Below, piece after piece: positions 10,230 to 22,000 of a DNA stretch of 64,000 nucleotides. Position 1 is the first letter of the stretch, and each line of letters starts with the position of its first letter. Below the pieces are notes generated by a model. It saw only the letters and a program-made list of their open reading frames with translations, did not search any database and had not been told where the DNA came from. Both the position numbers and the translations under genes were made by a program. Source of the stretch: Myotis daubentonii (Eukaryota; Chordata; Mammalia; Chiroptera; Vespertilionidae); contig NC_081842.1 of NCBI RefSeq assembly GCF_963259705.1, positions 66,724,787 through 66,788,786 of the forward strand. Reading direction: 5' to 3'.

Positions 10230-12153
10230 GCAGGGCTGTCTTGGTTTGGCCTTGGTGGTGGTTATCCTCCCTGGTGGAGTAGAGTGAGTGGGCTGGGATT
10301 GAATTCAGGCCACTCTTGGGTTTTGAGCTTGGCAGAACCTGGTCAGTCTAAGGTGGGTAGACACATGAGAAGTGGAATACACCAGGGCGCTCCACAACTT
10401 TTCTCCTGCCTCTTCTGCCAAACTTTGGGCCTTTCCAGCCAATAAAAAAAAAATTGCTGAGAGGTGTATCATTTTCCTCTAATTTGAGATTTTTATTGTG
10501 ATTTTTAAAAAATGGGACACATACACAAATGAGAAAACTCTGAGTAGCTGCCTAGAATAAACATTGATCAATATCGCCTATTATTATATTTTGTTAACAT
10601 TAAAATTTATAGCAATTTATGTTAAGTTAGTACATCATTTTATAATGAGTTGTGCCTTGATGATAGGCTTTTAGTAATGAAATCTGTAAACCACACATTT
10701 TAATTTAATAGAATTGTTGATAATATAGACATCGTTATTTAAACCAAACAATACTGTTGGAAGAGAAGCATTCCTTAGAACCCAGCAATGAATCTGCTCA
10801 TTGTTTCCACTGTATACTTAGCCATTGTACATGTGTTTGTATGTGTGGTAGGCACTTTGACAATTAGATTGTGTTTTATAAATCTGAGTTTTCACCTATG
10901 ACAAGATTGCTGCCCTCACCAAAATTGAGGTCATCGGAAGGACACTGTGCCTGAAGTTCATTCCTGTAATGAAGAAATTAGCAGTCTTTGCATTGACTGC
11001 TAGGACAGCAGTTTATGCCATCTGTGTCCACTGAGGATAATTTAAAAATGCCCACTTACTACTTTTTTTATTATTTGATCAACAAGTTAGCACCTCAGGC
11101 TACCTTGCATGCAGTCTTTAATGACTGTCTAGCTCCAGAAAAGATGGGAAGGGACATATTACCAGAGGCTCCACTTCTCAGGGTTCTCTCACTTTAATCC
11201 TCTAGTCTGCTTCTGCCTCCTTAAAGGCATCCTCACTCCTGCCATCTGTGGCACCCCACTATTCTTTTCCAGCAAAGCAGACACTTAATATCTGTAAGAC
11301 AGCCTGGTGAGTGTTTTATTAATTCTTAAAACTTGGACTTAAATGTTCTTCCTCTATAATATGACACAAGGAACCAAAAGTAACCATTGGCTGACTTGGG
11401 TGAGCAGAACTTGGTACTCCTCCCACCCATGCTCCACTTCCTGTGAAAGTCCTGGCTGATGACAGTCACATTATCAGGCCATCTTGCACATTTGCTTCTT
11501 TTGGATTGATATTTAATAGACTGTCAAGAACAGGAGTCTGACACTCAAATCCGTTCAGATGCCAGCTCTCCAAATGCTTAGTACAGTTCCATTTCCTGCC
11601 CATCTGGATATCCAGGCCTTAAAACTAGATTAAAATGTATTCATTGTGACCCTAAACTTTAGTTTGTGGTTGTTGTTGTTACATATACAGATGTATGCAT
11701 CATGACTTGGGAAAAATTAGTGGATTCAATGGGAGTAATTCTATTCTCAAAGTATTTGTTAAGTATAATTAACATCTTCTACATTCATTAAAGGAATTAT
11801 CAAATTAAAATTATGGTTTCTCAGTTTCATATACTAAAAGTATCATCAAGGCACATTATCTAATTTAAACCAATAAACATTATTCTAATAGAAATGTAAG
11901 TAAAAACATAATCTGCAAATTGCTCATTATTGTTGAGGATGAGATCATAGGTCTTTAACTTACAGGGGATATACATACATACCTATAGTTTATATATTTG
12001 TATTTTATAGAAATTTTATACATATATTTCTGAGATTGTGAACACTCAACTTAAAAGAAAACCTTAATAACACCAAATTTTACTGTAAAATGGAGACATT
12101 TGTTTTTCAGTGTTCCTTATATTTTTTATATTGGAACTCTTACTATTTTCTAG
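10230..12153. other. GC-AG intron of CCDC191
   Basis: Starts with GC and ends with TTTTCTAG. The interior is AT-rich, without a repeat I can name with confidence. Confidence 0.65.
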
Positions 12154-12236
12154 CCATGGAAGAGAGAGCAGCTCAGCGAGCTGAACGTAGGCGGATCTTG
12201 GCAGAGAAGAAACAAAAACAAGAAGAGGAAAAATTG
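12154..12236 (+). CDS. CCDC191: CCDC191 exon: charged coiled coil
   Basis: Acceptor TACTATTTTCTAG|CC, donor AAATTG|GTAATA. It reads (A)MEERAAQRAERRR and then ILAEKKQKQEEEKL, a highly charged single helix that continues in frame into the next exon. Confidence 0.9.
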
Positions 12237-12983
12237 GTAATATATCAAGAATGCAAACTGAGGCAAGAGAAAGTATTTGTATAAGTGTTTATTAAAAAAA
12301 AGTTAAGCCTGGCTTGTTTAAGCCTATTGAGGCAATAGAATTTTACCAACTTTGGAAATGGCTTTTGGCCTACTGGCCTGTACTCTGTAACAATTTTAGG
12401 AAAATAAAGGGGAAAACATCAACATCATTTGTGTAGCAGGAAATGTTACAGACATCAGTGAGAACTAGCACATTGGAAGATTAACAGATAACCAAGACTA
12501 GTGTGTTATAGGTAGATGTCCAACCTGACAAGTTTGCAAAAGTAGGGAGTTCTTATCTTTCGAAGTTTTGACCTGGACTTCAGAAGTAAATGTTGTACCT
12601 ACTAAGAAAAAATAGATACTACTAACAGTTTTGAAGGTTTTTTAAATGAAATGAAAGAACAAATTTTCCCACATTATATATAGTTTGGACTTAGTATTTC
12701 ACAGGTGAAAAGAGGAACTAGAAAGTAGTTTTTATGATAAAAAGTTAATGGTCTTATTTATGCTTAGTCTCATCTTCCCAAGGAGAAGAGTATTCTTTGG
12801 AGAAACTTTCAAGTTACAGAACTGACCACTTGTTGGTTGGGTTTCTACTTTTATCACAGAGTGCAAGCTTCTTCCTGAGACGGGGTGGACACTTTGGTAG
12901 ATACTTCTCTCAGTCTCAACTTAAGGATCATATTTCCATACAAATTGAGGGTGCTGATTTTTACAAATTCTAATCTTGATCAG
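12237..12983. other. Intron, no recognised feature
   Basis: Unique-looking AT-rich DNA between two exons of CCDC191. Confidence 0.5.
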
Positions 12984-13085
12984 GCCCAGTTAAAGGCCCA
13001 AGAGGAGGAGCGGCAGAAGAGGGAGGCAGAAGAAAAGGAGGCTCAACTTGAGAAAAAACGAGAAGAGAAGAGACTGAAGAAAATG
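12984..13085 (+). CDS. CCDC191: CCDC191 exon: charged coiled coil
   Basis: Acceptor CTTGATCAG|GCC, donor AAAATG|GTTAGT. Thirty-four codons in phase 0 encode AQLKAQEEERQKREAEEKE and a lysine/arginine-rich end (EEKRLKKM). The acceptor's pyrimidine tract is weak. Confidence 0.9.
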
Positions 13086-13787
13086 GTTAGTAGTGTCTGT
13101 CTGGTCAATTGTGTGACCCTGTGCACTTTCCCCACCCTAGACCTTCTGTTCAGAACACTCTTTTCTCACCTGCACCCTTTTTCTCTATTTAGTGAAAATC
13201 TACTCTTCTTTACATTTTAGCTCAATATGACTTCTTCCAGGTTAGTCTTGCCCACCCTCCTCTTCACCCAAGGTTAGGTTAGGTCACTCTCTGTGGACTC
13301 TGAGCATATTTCCTTCAAAGCATTACTAGGGCTTTAATTATGCATCTATTCCATGGTTGTTTTATTCGTATCTGCATCTCCTAAGCTGTAATCTCCATAA
13401 GGGTAGAAGGAGCAGTCTGAAGTTGCTCACTATTGTATTGGCTAGCAGTGTACTGAGCATAGAGTAGAACTCAGCAAATGAGTTGAATGAGTACATAAAT
13501 GAACAAAAAAATGAACAAATGGAAGAAAATACATGGAGAAAAAAGTAAGAGATAAAACTCTTTTTTTCAAGGTCATTAAATTCTAGTTGGAAACATATGT
13601 CCTTAAAATACATACCTATCAAAGATGGTAAAAAAAAAAAAAAAAAGATGGTATAGTAATGGTATAGTATAGCATATGCTGTTTTGTGCTTCCCAGACCA
13701 AACGAGATCAAGAGAGTTGTGCAGGCAAGATCCATGAAGATTTGGGAGAAATTAGAGGCATTTTCAGAGGAAAGAGATTTGAATTGG
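13086..13787. other. Start of a 14.9-kb intron
   Basis: AT-rich DNA with a short poly-A run (about 13630-13646). No exon or repeat terminus recognised. Confidence 0.45.
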
Positions 13788-13813
13788 AAATTATATTAGG
13801 GTTCTCCAGAGAA

Positions 13814-13913
<100 letters not shown>

Positions 13914-13917
13914 GAGA

Positions 13918-14593
13918 CTAGAGGCCTGGTGCATGAAATTTGTGCACAAGAGGGGGATCCCCCTCAGCCCAGCCTGCACCCTCTCCAATCCAGGACCCCT
14001 TGGGGGATGTCCGACTTCCAGTTTAGGCCCAATCCCGGGCCTAAACTGGCAGTCGGACATTCCTCTCACAATCCTGGACCAATGGCTCCTAATCACTTAC
14101 CTGCCTGCCTGCCTGGACGCCCCTAACTGCCCCCCCACCCCCCCGCTGGCATGATCACCCCTCACTGCCTCTGTGTGCTGGCCTGATCACTCCTAACTGC
14201 CCCCCGCTGCTGGCTAGGTCACCCCCAACTACCCCTTCCCTGCCAGCCTGGTCGCCCCCAACTGCACCCCCCCACACCAGCCTGGTTGCCCCTAACTGCC
14301 ATCCTGCCAGCCTGGTTGCCCCTCACAGCCCCCCCGCTGGCCTGGTCGCCCCACGCAGCCTGCTGTTCAGTTGTTTGGTCGTCCTTCACTAACCCCCTGC
14401 CAGCCTGATCACCCCATGCAGCCTGCTTGTTCAGTCGTTTGGTCCTTCCTCACTAACCCCCCTGCCTTCCTGGTCGCCCCACACAGCCTGCTTGTTCAGT
14501 CATTTGGTCGTACCTCACTAACCCCCCAGCCAGCCTGGTGTAGGCAGCCATCTTGTGAGAGTGTGAGGGTTAATTTGCATATTACCTCTTTAT

Positions 14594-14596
<3 letters not shown>
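13918..14596 (-). mobile_element. Helitron, 5' end lost into a microsatellite
   Basis: CTAGAGGCC at 13918 is preceded by A. The 3' hairpin is degenerate (GTGCATGAAATTTGTGCAC). A second hairpin lies at 14006-14061. The 5' region ends TTTGCATATTACCTCTTTAT and is then replaced by GT repeats in place of the expected TAGTATAGA. Confidence 0.8.

Positions 14597-14679
<83 letters not shown>
14597..14679. repeat. Microsatellite (GT)n(AT)n
   Basis: About 16 GT units followed by a long AT run. Confidence 0.95.
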
Positions 14680-14682
<3 letters not shown>

Positions 14683-15226
14683 TTATTATAAGGAATCAAC
14701 ACATGATTATGGAAGTTGAGATGTCCCACAGTCTGCATCCAGAAACTGGAGACCTAGGAAAACCAGTGATATAATTCCAGGCCAAGTCTGAAGGCCTGAA
14801 ATTAGGGGGCTGATGGTACAAATCCCAGTTCAAGGGCAGGAGAGGACCATGTCCCACCTCAAACAGGAAGGAAGCAGACGCAGCAAATTCCTTCTTCTGC
14901 CTTATTGTCCTATTCAGGCTTGTAAAGGATTGGGTGATGCCCACACATATTAGGGAGGTCAATCTACTTTACTGAGTCCATGGATTCAAATATTAATATC
15001 ATCCAAAAACACCCTCACAGACACACCCAGAAATAATCTTAGTCTGGGCACCCTGTGGCACAGGCAAGTTGACACATAAAATTAACCATCACAAGTTAAC
15101 CTCATTGTCAACTTGTTATCCATACACATATGAAACCAACATAATCTTCAAATAAGGAAATAACAACATCATAATTCTGCCTAACATGATACAACTATCC
15201 CACATACAATCAGAAATGCTCTAACT

Positions 15227-15461
15227 CAGGGGTGGGCAAACTTTTTGACTCGAGGGCCACAATGGGTTCTTAAACTGGACCAGAGGGCCGGAACAAAAGC
15301 ATGGATGGAGCGTTTGTGTGAACTAATACATGTTAACGCTGCTGCTGGTGAAGGAGCGGAGGGGAGAGCAAGAGAACCCTCCGCTCTTTCGGCTCCGAGG
15401 GCCGGATAGAACAGCCGAACGGGCCGGATCCGGCCCTCGGGCCGTAGTTTGCCCACAGCTG
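15227..15461 (+). mobile_element. Non-autonomous hAT element
   Basis: Terminal repeats CAGGGGTGGGCAAAC and GTTTGCCCACAGCTG. The 8-bp target duplication CTCTAACT / CTCTAACC has one mismatch. The centre differs from its relatives at 6489 and 37293 (CCTCCGCTCTTTCGGCTCCG near 15380-15400). Confidence 0.88.
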
Positions 15462-15469
15462 CTCTAACC

Positions 15470-17280
15470 TCTGCCCCAGAAGATGAGGTAAAGTCTTTGA
15501 GTGATGTTTCTTCTTCTCCTTGATATCCCATAACTTAAATACTATAATGTAAAATGAATAATACTTAAATACCATGATATAAAGCCAATACATCATATGT
15601 TACATAATAAGAGAATAAGAAAGGCAAGAAAACAAAGATACATATACAGATAAATATATTCATAGCAAAATAAGAAATGGATACTCATGACAATTACAGT
15701 CTTCATTTATGTAACTGGCCAAGTGGGCGTAGCTAGTATTTATAACTTATGTTCTTCTACTACCCACTCTTCTCTTTGCCTTCAGCAAGCACCTCTGCTA
15801 ATCACAGTTTTTTACCTGGTAAGGTGACCCAAACCTTCATTCCTGAGCAGCCCAGTGTGGATTGGGTTGCTGTTGTTTTCTTTTGACCTTAACCCCAGGG
15901 CATAGTAATGCTAAGATATACTCTAAGGGGCTTCCTGTATTCCAGAAATACTCTTCCTTACCTCCACTGTGGAATAGTATACTCTCCAGTTTCGCGTAGT
16001 AGTCAGGTTTATTCACCCCAGTCAGCACTTCCTTCTTTGCCTGTTGATTTAGAGTCATAAGGAACCCAATATGATTGGGTGGCATTTTTAACTTCCAGTT
16101 CAGTGGAATCATTGTTATGTCTCCTGATAGAAGCATTCCCCCAGTTGAAACCAAGACCTCTAGACTAACAGAACATCAAGTCGTGGGAAAAGGAAGAAAA
16201 AAATTTGCTAGTGGGTCACTGGAGGTAATCATGAGTGGTGCCAATCCCACTTCCACTTCTTGATTCCTGGAGCCTGTGAATCCTGACTATGGGGGGAACA
16301 GTGCCATATATTGGATGCTGACTCAGAGCATAAATAGCCCTCTGAAGAACCTTACCATAGACCTGCAAGGTATTGCCACCTCACTGGAACTGCAACTGAG
16401 CCTTCACAAGATCATGCCAGCCCTACACCCACCAATTTGATTCCCTATCAAAGAACATGGCGAGGATTTGGGGCACTATACCCAGTAGCAGGTGTACAGG
16501 AGGTACCCAATTGATGTTTCACTCTCACATCAATGTTTCTCTCCCTCTTCCTTACTCTTTCTCTCTAAAATCAATTTAAAAACATATTTACAAGAGACCA
16601 TGACACCATTCTGTCAAGCCAGCTTCTTCAGGATGGTAGAGCACATAAGTTCCATGTGTATAGGCCCATTGCCACACTTCTTTTGTTGTAAAGTGAGCGA
16701 GCTCCATGATTAGAAGCCATGCCAATGTGGAATACAATGATGGTGGATAAGCTTTCTGTAAGTCCACAAATGAGACCTTGTAAGTCCATGGGTAGTAGTT
16801 TGGGTCAAAAGCATTGTGTAGAGGAAAGGCAAATCCATATCCAGAGTGTCTATTCTGGTAAAAACAAAACTCTGCTCCTTCTGTGATGGAAACAGTCTAA
16901 GATAATCAACCTGCCATCTGATCGCTGGCTGGTCAACCCAGAAAACGGTGCCATTTTGACGACTCAGTGTTAGTCTCTGCTGCTGGCTGGCTGGGCGATC
17001 AGCAGTGGCCATAGCCAGTCAGCCTTGGAGAATGGCAGTCTGCATGGCTGAGCCCGTGTATAGCCACCATGGCCACTTTGTTTATGCGCCCATTGGGTAA
17101 TGGTAGGAGTGGCTGGGAAAAGAGGCTGACTCAGTATCCACAGAATGGTTCAGCTTGTCCATGGAGCAAAAGGCATGTACTATAATTCATCCCTTGCTAA
17201 GACAGCCTAAGAAATCTCTAGAAACAGCCCAGTTACCTCCCTTAAAAATTACATAAGGGTTCTGAAGTAGCATTTCCCAA
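15470..17280 (-). pseudogene. Endogenous retrovirus-L internal remnant: integrase-like and dUTPase-like parts
   Basis: Minus-strand frames at about 16710-17012 resemble part of an ERVL integrase core, and those at about 15837-16154 resemble the dUTPase that ERVL elements carry after integrase. The order (integrase, dUTPase, LTR) fits ERVL. The frames are broken by stops and shifts and the copy is plainly dead. The 5' part and 5' LTR are missing. Assignment is by recall of the family. Confidence 0.55.
16485..16590 (+). mobile_element. Truncated Ves SINE
   Basis: Only the body and tail remain: CACATCAATGTTTCTCTCCC then CTAAAATCAATTTAAAAACA. The tRNA-like head is missing. Confidence 0.55.
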
Positions 17281-17359
17281 CATGTGTTCCATGTAATTTT
17301 AGTGGTTTCTAATATTAAGTTGTTTTGAATTACCTTTATACCTCTGTCAAAAATCAATT

Positions 17360-19264
17360 TTTTTTTAAATTAAATCTTTATTGTTCAGATTATTACATTT
17401 GTTCCTTTTTTTTTTTCCCCCCATAACTCCCCTCCTCCCAGTTCCCGCCCCACCCTCCGCCCTCACTCCCCACCCACTGTCCTCATCCATAGGTGCACGA
17501 TTTTTGTCCAGTCTCTTCCCACATCTCCCACACCCCTTTCCCCCCCAAGAATAGTCAGTCCATTCCCTTTCTATGTCCCTGATTCTATTATAATCACCAG
17601 TTCATTCTGTTCATCAGATTATTTATTCACTTGATTCTTAGATTCACTTGTTGATAGATGCATATTTGTTGTTCATAATTTGTATCTTTACCTTTTTCTT
17701 CCTCTTCCTCTTCTTAAAGGATACCTTTCAGCATTTCATATAATCCTGGTTTGGTGGTGATGAACTCCTTTAGCTTTTCCTTATCTGTGAAGCTCTTTAT
17801 CTGACCTTCAATTCTGAATGATAGCTTTGCTGGATAAAGTAATCTTGGTTGTAGGTTCTTGGTATTCATCACTTTGAATATCTCTTGCCACTCCCTTCTG
17901 GCCTGCAAAGTTTCTGTTGAGAAATCAGCTGACAGTCGTATGGGTATTCCCTTGTAGGTAACTGAGTTTCTTTCTCTTGCTGTTTTTAAGATTCTCTCTT
18001 TATCTTTTGCTCTTGGCATTTTAATTATGATGTGTCTTGGTGTGGTCCTCTTTGGATTCCTTTTGTTTGGGGTTCTCCGCGCTTCTTGGACCTGTAAGTC
18101 CATTTCTTTCACCAGGTGGGGGAAGTTTTCTGTCATTATTTCTTCAAATAGGTTTTCAATATCTTGCTCTCTCTCATCTTCTGGCACCCCTATAATTCTG
18201 ATGTTGGTACGCTTGAAGTTGTCCCAGAGGCTCCTTACACTATCCTCGCATTTTTGGATTCTTTTTTCATTTTGCTTTTCCGGTTGGATGTTTTTTGCTT
18301 CCTCGCATTTCAAATCATTGACTTGATTCTTGCACTCCTCTGATCTGCTGTCGGGCATCTGTATAATATTCGTTATTTCAGTCCGTGTGTGCTTAATTTC
18401 TAGTTGGTTCCCCAATATAAGATCGAGGGTCTTATTAGTTTTCGTGTAGATCTCATTAAGTTTATCGGCAGCTTCTAAACAGTTCTTGAGAGACCTTAAA
18501 AGTGTGGTTCTGAACTCTATTTCTTCCATTGACAATTTTGTCCTGTTTCTTTGTCTCCGCATTTTGTTATGCTTCCTTGGTGCACCCCCTAGTGGTCTTT
18601 GTTCGCAGTCTTATAGATAAATCTTGATTGTTGTAGCTAATTCCAGGGAGGGTTTGACCTCCAGGCCAAGTGGCTATGAGAATCAGCTGTGTCAGCAGTG
18701 AGAGAACTTCTGTCCTCTAGGGAGGTGCTAATCTAGCCTTTGCCTGAGGCTATCTGGCAAATGCCTCTGTGCAGGGCTTGGGCAGGGCGGGTCGCACAGG
18801 ATCAACAGGGTGGGCCTGAGAGAGCAGTTATGGCGGCTCTCAGTCCTGTCCCCAGGGGCTCTGCCTCTCTGAGTCCCAGCACCCGCTGCAAAGCTCGGAG
18901 AGAAAGCTGCACTCGCTCTGACCGAAGCCAGACAGTCCCGCTTCTCCCGTTTGAGTCTGGGTCCCTAAAGACTCGCCCGGATCTGGTGCTCAGAGTCTGC
19001 GACTCCCTCCCGATTGAAAACAACAACCGCGCCCTCCGCCGCCAGCCCGCTCCGCGCACTCCGCACCTCAGAATTTGACTTCAGCACTGCGCCTCCTCTG
19101 AGTGTCCGTATGCGTTTCTCTTTCCTCCTAGTTGTAGGACTTCCACTCAGCCAGCGTTCCTGTGGTTCTGGGTGATGTCCCTTCCGTTTTTTGGTTTCAC
19201 TTTTGAAGTAGTTGTTCAAAGCAGCAAACTCCGGCGTTAACCTATGCTGCCATCTTGGTTCTCT
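17360..19264 (-). mobile_element. Full-length HAL1 (ORF1-only L1), copy A
   Basis: A 13-base target duplication with one mismatch (TCAAAAATCAATT at 17347-17359; TCAAATATCAATT at 19265-19277). Minus-strand order: 5' end (AACCAAGATGGCAGCATAGG), a GC-rich 5' UTR, ORF1, a 3' UTR, a tail of A. There is no ORF2. HAL1 elements are L1-derived and depend on L1 ORF2p in trans. It is nearly identical to copy B at 28524-30454. Confidence 0.88.
17714..18562 (-). CDS. HAL1 ORF1 protein, copy A (intact, 282 aa)
   Basis: An intact L1 ORF1p-like frame of 282 residues starting MRRQRNRTK. It has a basic N-terminus, a coiled-coil-like region (about residues 10-105), an RRM-like core with FKRTNIRIIGVPEDE, and a C-terminal domain (RLSADFSTETLQARREWQEI) ending MLKGIL. 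Proteins of this family bind RNA as trimers and form the retrotransposition particle with ORF2p. ORF1 of copy B differs by about six substitutions. Confidence 0.88.
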   Translation of the reverse strand: MRRQRNRTKLSMEEIEFRTTLLRSLKNCLEAADKLNEIYTKTNKTLDLILGNQLEIKHTRTEITNIIQMPDSRSEECKNQVNDLKCEEAKNIQPEKQNEKRIQKCEDSVRSLWDNFKRTNIRIIGVPEDEREQDIENLFEEIMTENFPHLVKEMDLQVQEARRTPNKRNPKRTTPRHIIIKMPRAKDKERILKTARERNSVTYKGIPIRLSADFSTETLQARREWQEIFKVMNTKNLQPRLLYPAKLSFRIEGQIKSFTDKEKLKEFITTKPGLYEMLKGIL

Positions 19265-20434
19265 TCAAATATCAATTGACTGTATTTATGTAGGTCTATT
19301 TCTGGGCTCTCTGTTCTGTTCTGTTGATCTTTATATATATTTCTTTAATAGTACCAGACTGTCTTTGATTGCTGTAGCTTTACAGTAAATCTTGAATATA
19401 TTAAATGTGAATTCTCCCCTTTATTCTTTTATACAATGTTTTTGCTATTCTAGTTCTTTTGCCATTTGATATAAATTTTAGACTAATCTTGTTGATATGT
19501 ATAAAAACTCTTGCTAAAATTTTGTTTGTGATCATATTGAATTATAGATCAAATTGGAAGAATAGACATCTTAACAATATTGAATCTTTATTTAGATTTT
19601 TTTACTTATTTCATAAGTGTTTTTATTTCTTTCCAACAGATCTTATATATTTTTTGTTAGATTTATACCTAAGTATTCCTTTTTGTGGTACTATTGTAAA
19701 TGGTGTCTTTTTAAAACTTCAGATTTTATTTATTCATTGCTAGCATGTAGGAATACAATTTATTTTTATATATTGACCTTGTATCCTGCAATCTTACTAG
19801 GAGGTTTTTGTGGATTTTTTTGGAATTTTATACATAGGCAACCATGTAGTCTGCTAATAAAGACACCTTTATTTCTTCCTTTCCAATATGTATGACTTCT
19901 ATTTATTTTTCTTGCCTTATTGCACCAGCTAGGTATTGCTGTGCAAGGTTGAGTAAGAGTAGTGAGAGGAGACATCCTTGCCTTGCAGTCTCTCACCATT
20001 ATTGTCATATACTTCATGTATTTTATATATTTCATACATATGCCCAATACCTTGTTACTTTTATTGCTTTAGTTATATTTTAGTGTAATTAAAAATAAGC
20101 TGAAGATTATGTTTTACCTTTATTTCTTCCATTTCTTTGTGTAGATCTAAGTTTTTAACCTATATCTTATTCCTTCTGCCTGAAGAACTTCCTTTCACAT
20201 TTCATGTAGTGTAAGTCTGTTAGTAGTGAATTCCCTTTTATTTTTGTTCATCTGAGAACATCTTTATTTCTCCTTCATGTTTTGAGGGGTATTTTTGCTG
20301 GATATAGAATTCTGGGTTGACAGTTTTTTCTTTCAACACTTCAAAGATGTTAGTTCATTGTCTTCTTGCTTGGCTGGTTTCTGGCAAGAAAACCAAGAAG
20401 TTTTCTTTAATTCTTAGTTTTGTTCCTTTATAGG

Positions 20435-20803
20435 TGTCAGTCTGCTCAGGCTACCATAACAGAATACCTCAGAGTAGGTGGCTTAAATAGCAAAAATTAA
20501 TTTTCTCACAGTTCTGTAGGCTGTAAGTCTGAGATCAGAGGTCCAGCATGGTTGGTTTATGGTGAGGGCTCTCTTCCTAGCTTGTCGCTGTGTCCACCAA
20601 TGGCATTTCTTCAGTGCATGCACATAGAGGAGGAGAGAGCATGCGAGCTTTCTGGTTTCTCTTCATATAAGGACACTAATCCCACCCTTAAGACTTCATT
20701 TTTACCTTAATTACTTCCTTAGAGGCCCTATGTCCAAATACAGCCACACTGGGGGTTAGGGCTTCAGTGTATCTATCTGGAAATACATATTCAGACCATA
20801 ACA
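20435..20803 (-). mobile_element. ERVL-MaLR LTR (MST/MLT1-like)
   Basis: On the minus strand it runs TGTTATGGTCTGAAT... to ...CTGACA, with the typical GAGAAAATTAATTTT and TTATATGAAGAGAAACC landmarks. It lies inside old L1 ORF1-like sequence. A weak 5-bp duplication (ATAGG/ATGGG) flanks it. Confidence 0.7.
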
Positions 20804-21446
20804 ATGGGTAAGGTGAGTTTTCCCCCCCCAGCTACCTTCAAGATTTTTTTCTACCTTTGGCTTTCAGCACTTTGAATATAATATTTGTATGTGTGGTTTG
20901 TTTGTTTTCCCCTGCTTAGTGGTCTCTAAGTTTCTTAGATATGTGGTCAGTTATTTTATAATATGTTTACTCATTTCTTCAAATATTTCATCTCCATTTT
21001 TCTGGGATTCCACTTATGCTTGTGTTACATTGTTTGGTATTGTCGCTCAGCTTTTGGATGATCTGTTGTGTTTTCAGTCTTTGTTCTCTTTGCTTTTCAG
21101 TTTGTATAAATTCTATTGCCCTAACTTCAGGTTACCTGATTCTTCCCTTAACTGGGTAACATCTAGAGAAGAGCCCATTGAAGGCTCTCTTCACTTCTGT
21201 TACCCTGTTTTTAATTTCTGATGTTTTCATTTTACTTTTATTATATTTGTCCATGTCTCTGCTAAAATTACCTGTCTGATATTGAATGATGACTACCTTT
21301 TCCATTATAGCCTTCACTATTATCATAGATTATTTAAAATTACCTCTCTCTGATATTTACAACATCTTTATCATATCTGATTCTTCTTTTGATGATTGCT
21401 TTACCTTTTCAGGCTTTATTTTTTGTCTTTTGGTATGTCATATATA

Positions 21447-21578
21447 TAGGGTGCCCCCCAAAAAATGATATACACAAACTTTTAATAATTATAAAGGCAA
21501 TATTTATTAAAATACAATTTATTTTCAAAATTGAGCTATCAGCTATTTAAGTGTGTATACCTTTTGGGGGGAACCCTG
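21447..21578. mobile_element. Mariner-like MITE
   Basis: About 132 bases with inverted ends GGGTGCCCCCCAAAAAATG and CTTTTGGGGGGAACCC, flanked by TA on both sides (21445-21446, 21579-21580). There is no transposase. Confidence 0.75.
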
Positions 21579-21601
21579 TATATATTTGACATACCAACAT
21601 A

Positions 21602-21784
21602 TCTATATATATAAAAGCCAATTGACTGGAACGCCAGAATGACCGGAACGACCAGTCACTATGACACACACTGCGGCCCCACCCGGCTGGCCTGGCCCCA
21701 ATCAGCTCCCCTGCACCCTCCCCCCCACCCCACCCCCGCTGGCCTGACCCTACCCATGCACAAATTCATGCACCGGGCCTCTAG
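21602..21784 (+). mobile_element. Short Helitron
   Basis: A|TCTATATATATAAAAGCC at 21602. The 3' hairpin is ATGCACAAATTCATGCAC, then CGGGCCTCTAG ending at 21784, followed by T. Confidence 0.87.
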
Positions 21785-22000
21785 TATATATATATTTGCA
21801 AGCCAGACATGTTGTACAGGACAATAGAAACTGAGATAAACAGGCTTTTAGTGTGGAGATGTGTGATAATCTAGCCAAGAGTTAGGCTGTTTTTGAAGTG
21901 TGTTAATGATTACTATTGTTGAGGTTTGTTGTTGCTGTGGGTACCATACACTTCAATTTCCTCTAGTGACTTGTTTTGTCTCCTCTTTTGGCCTTAGGTC

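Larger units (their letters stand above)
17281..22000 (-). repeat. Old L1 remnant, minus strand, host to several later insertions
   Basis: Stretches on both sides of the HAL1 at 17360-19264 read as decayed L1 in minus orientation: ORF2-like at about 19278-20150, and ORF1-like to 5'-end-like at about 20160-22000. A MaLR LTR (20435), a mariner-like MITE (21447) and a Helitron (21602) interrupt it. No open frame of significant length remains. Confidence 0.5.

Noticed and set aside
18027..18326. 99-residue frame on the + strand, also at 29217-29516
   Set aside because: Antisense shadow of HAL1 ORF1; conserved only because the two HAL1 copies are alike.
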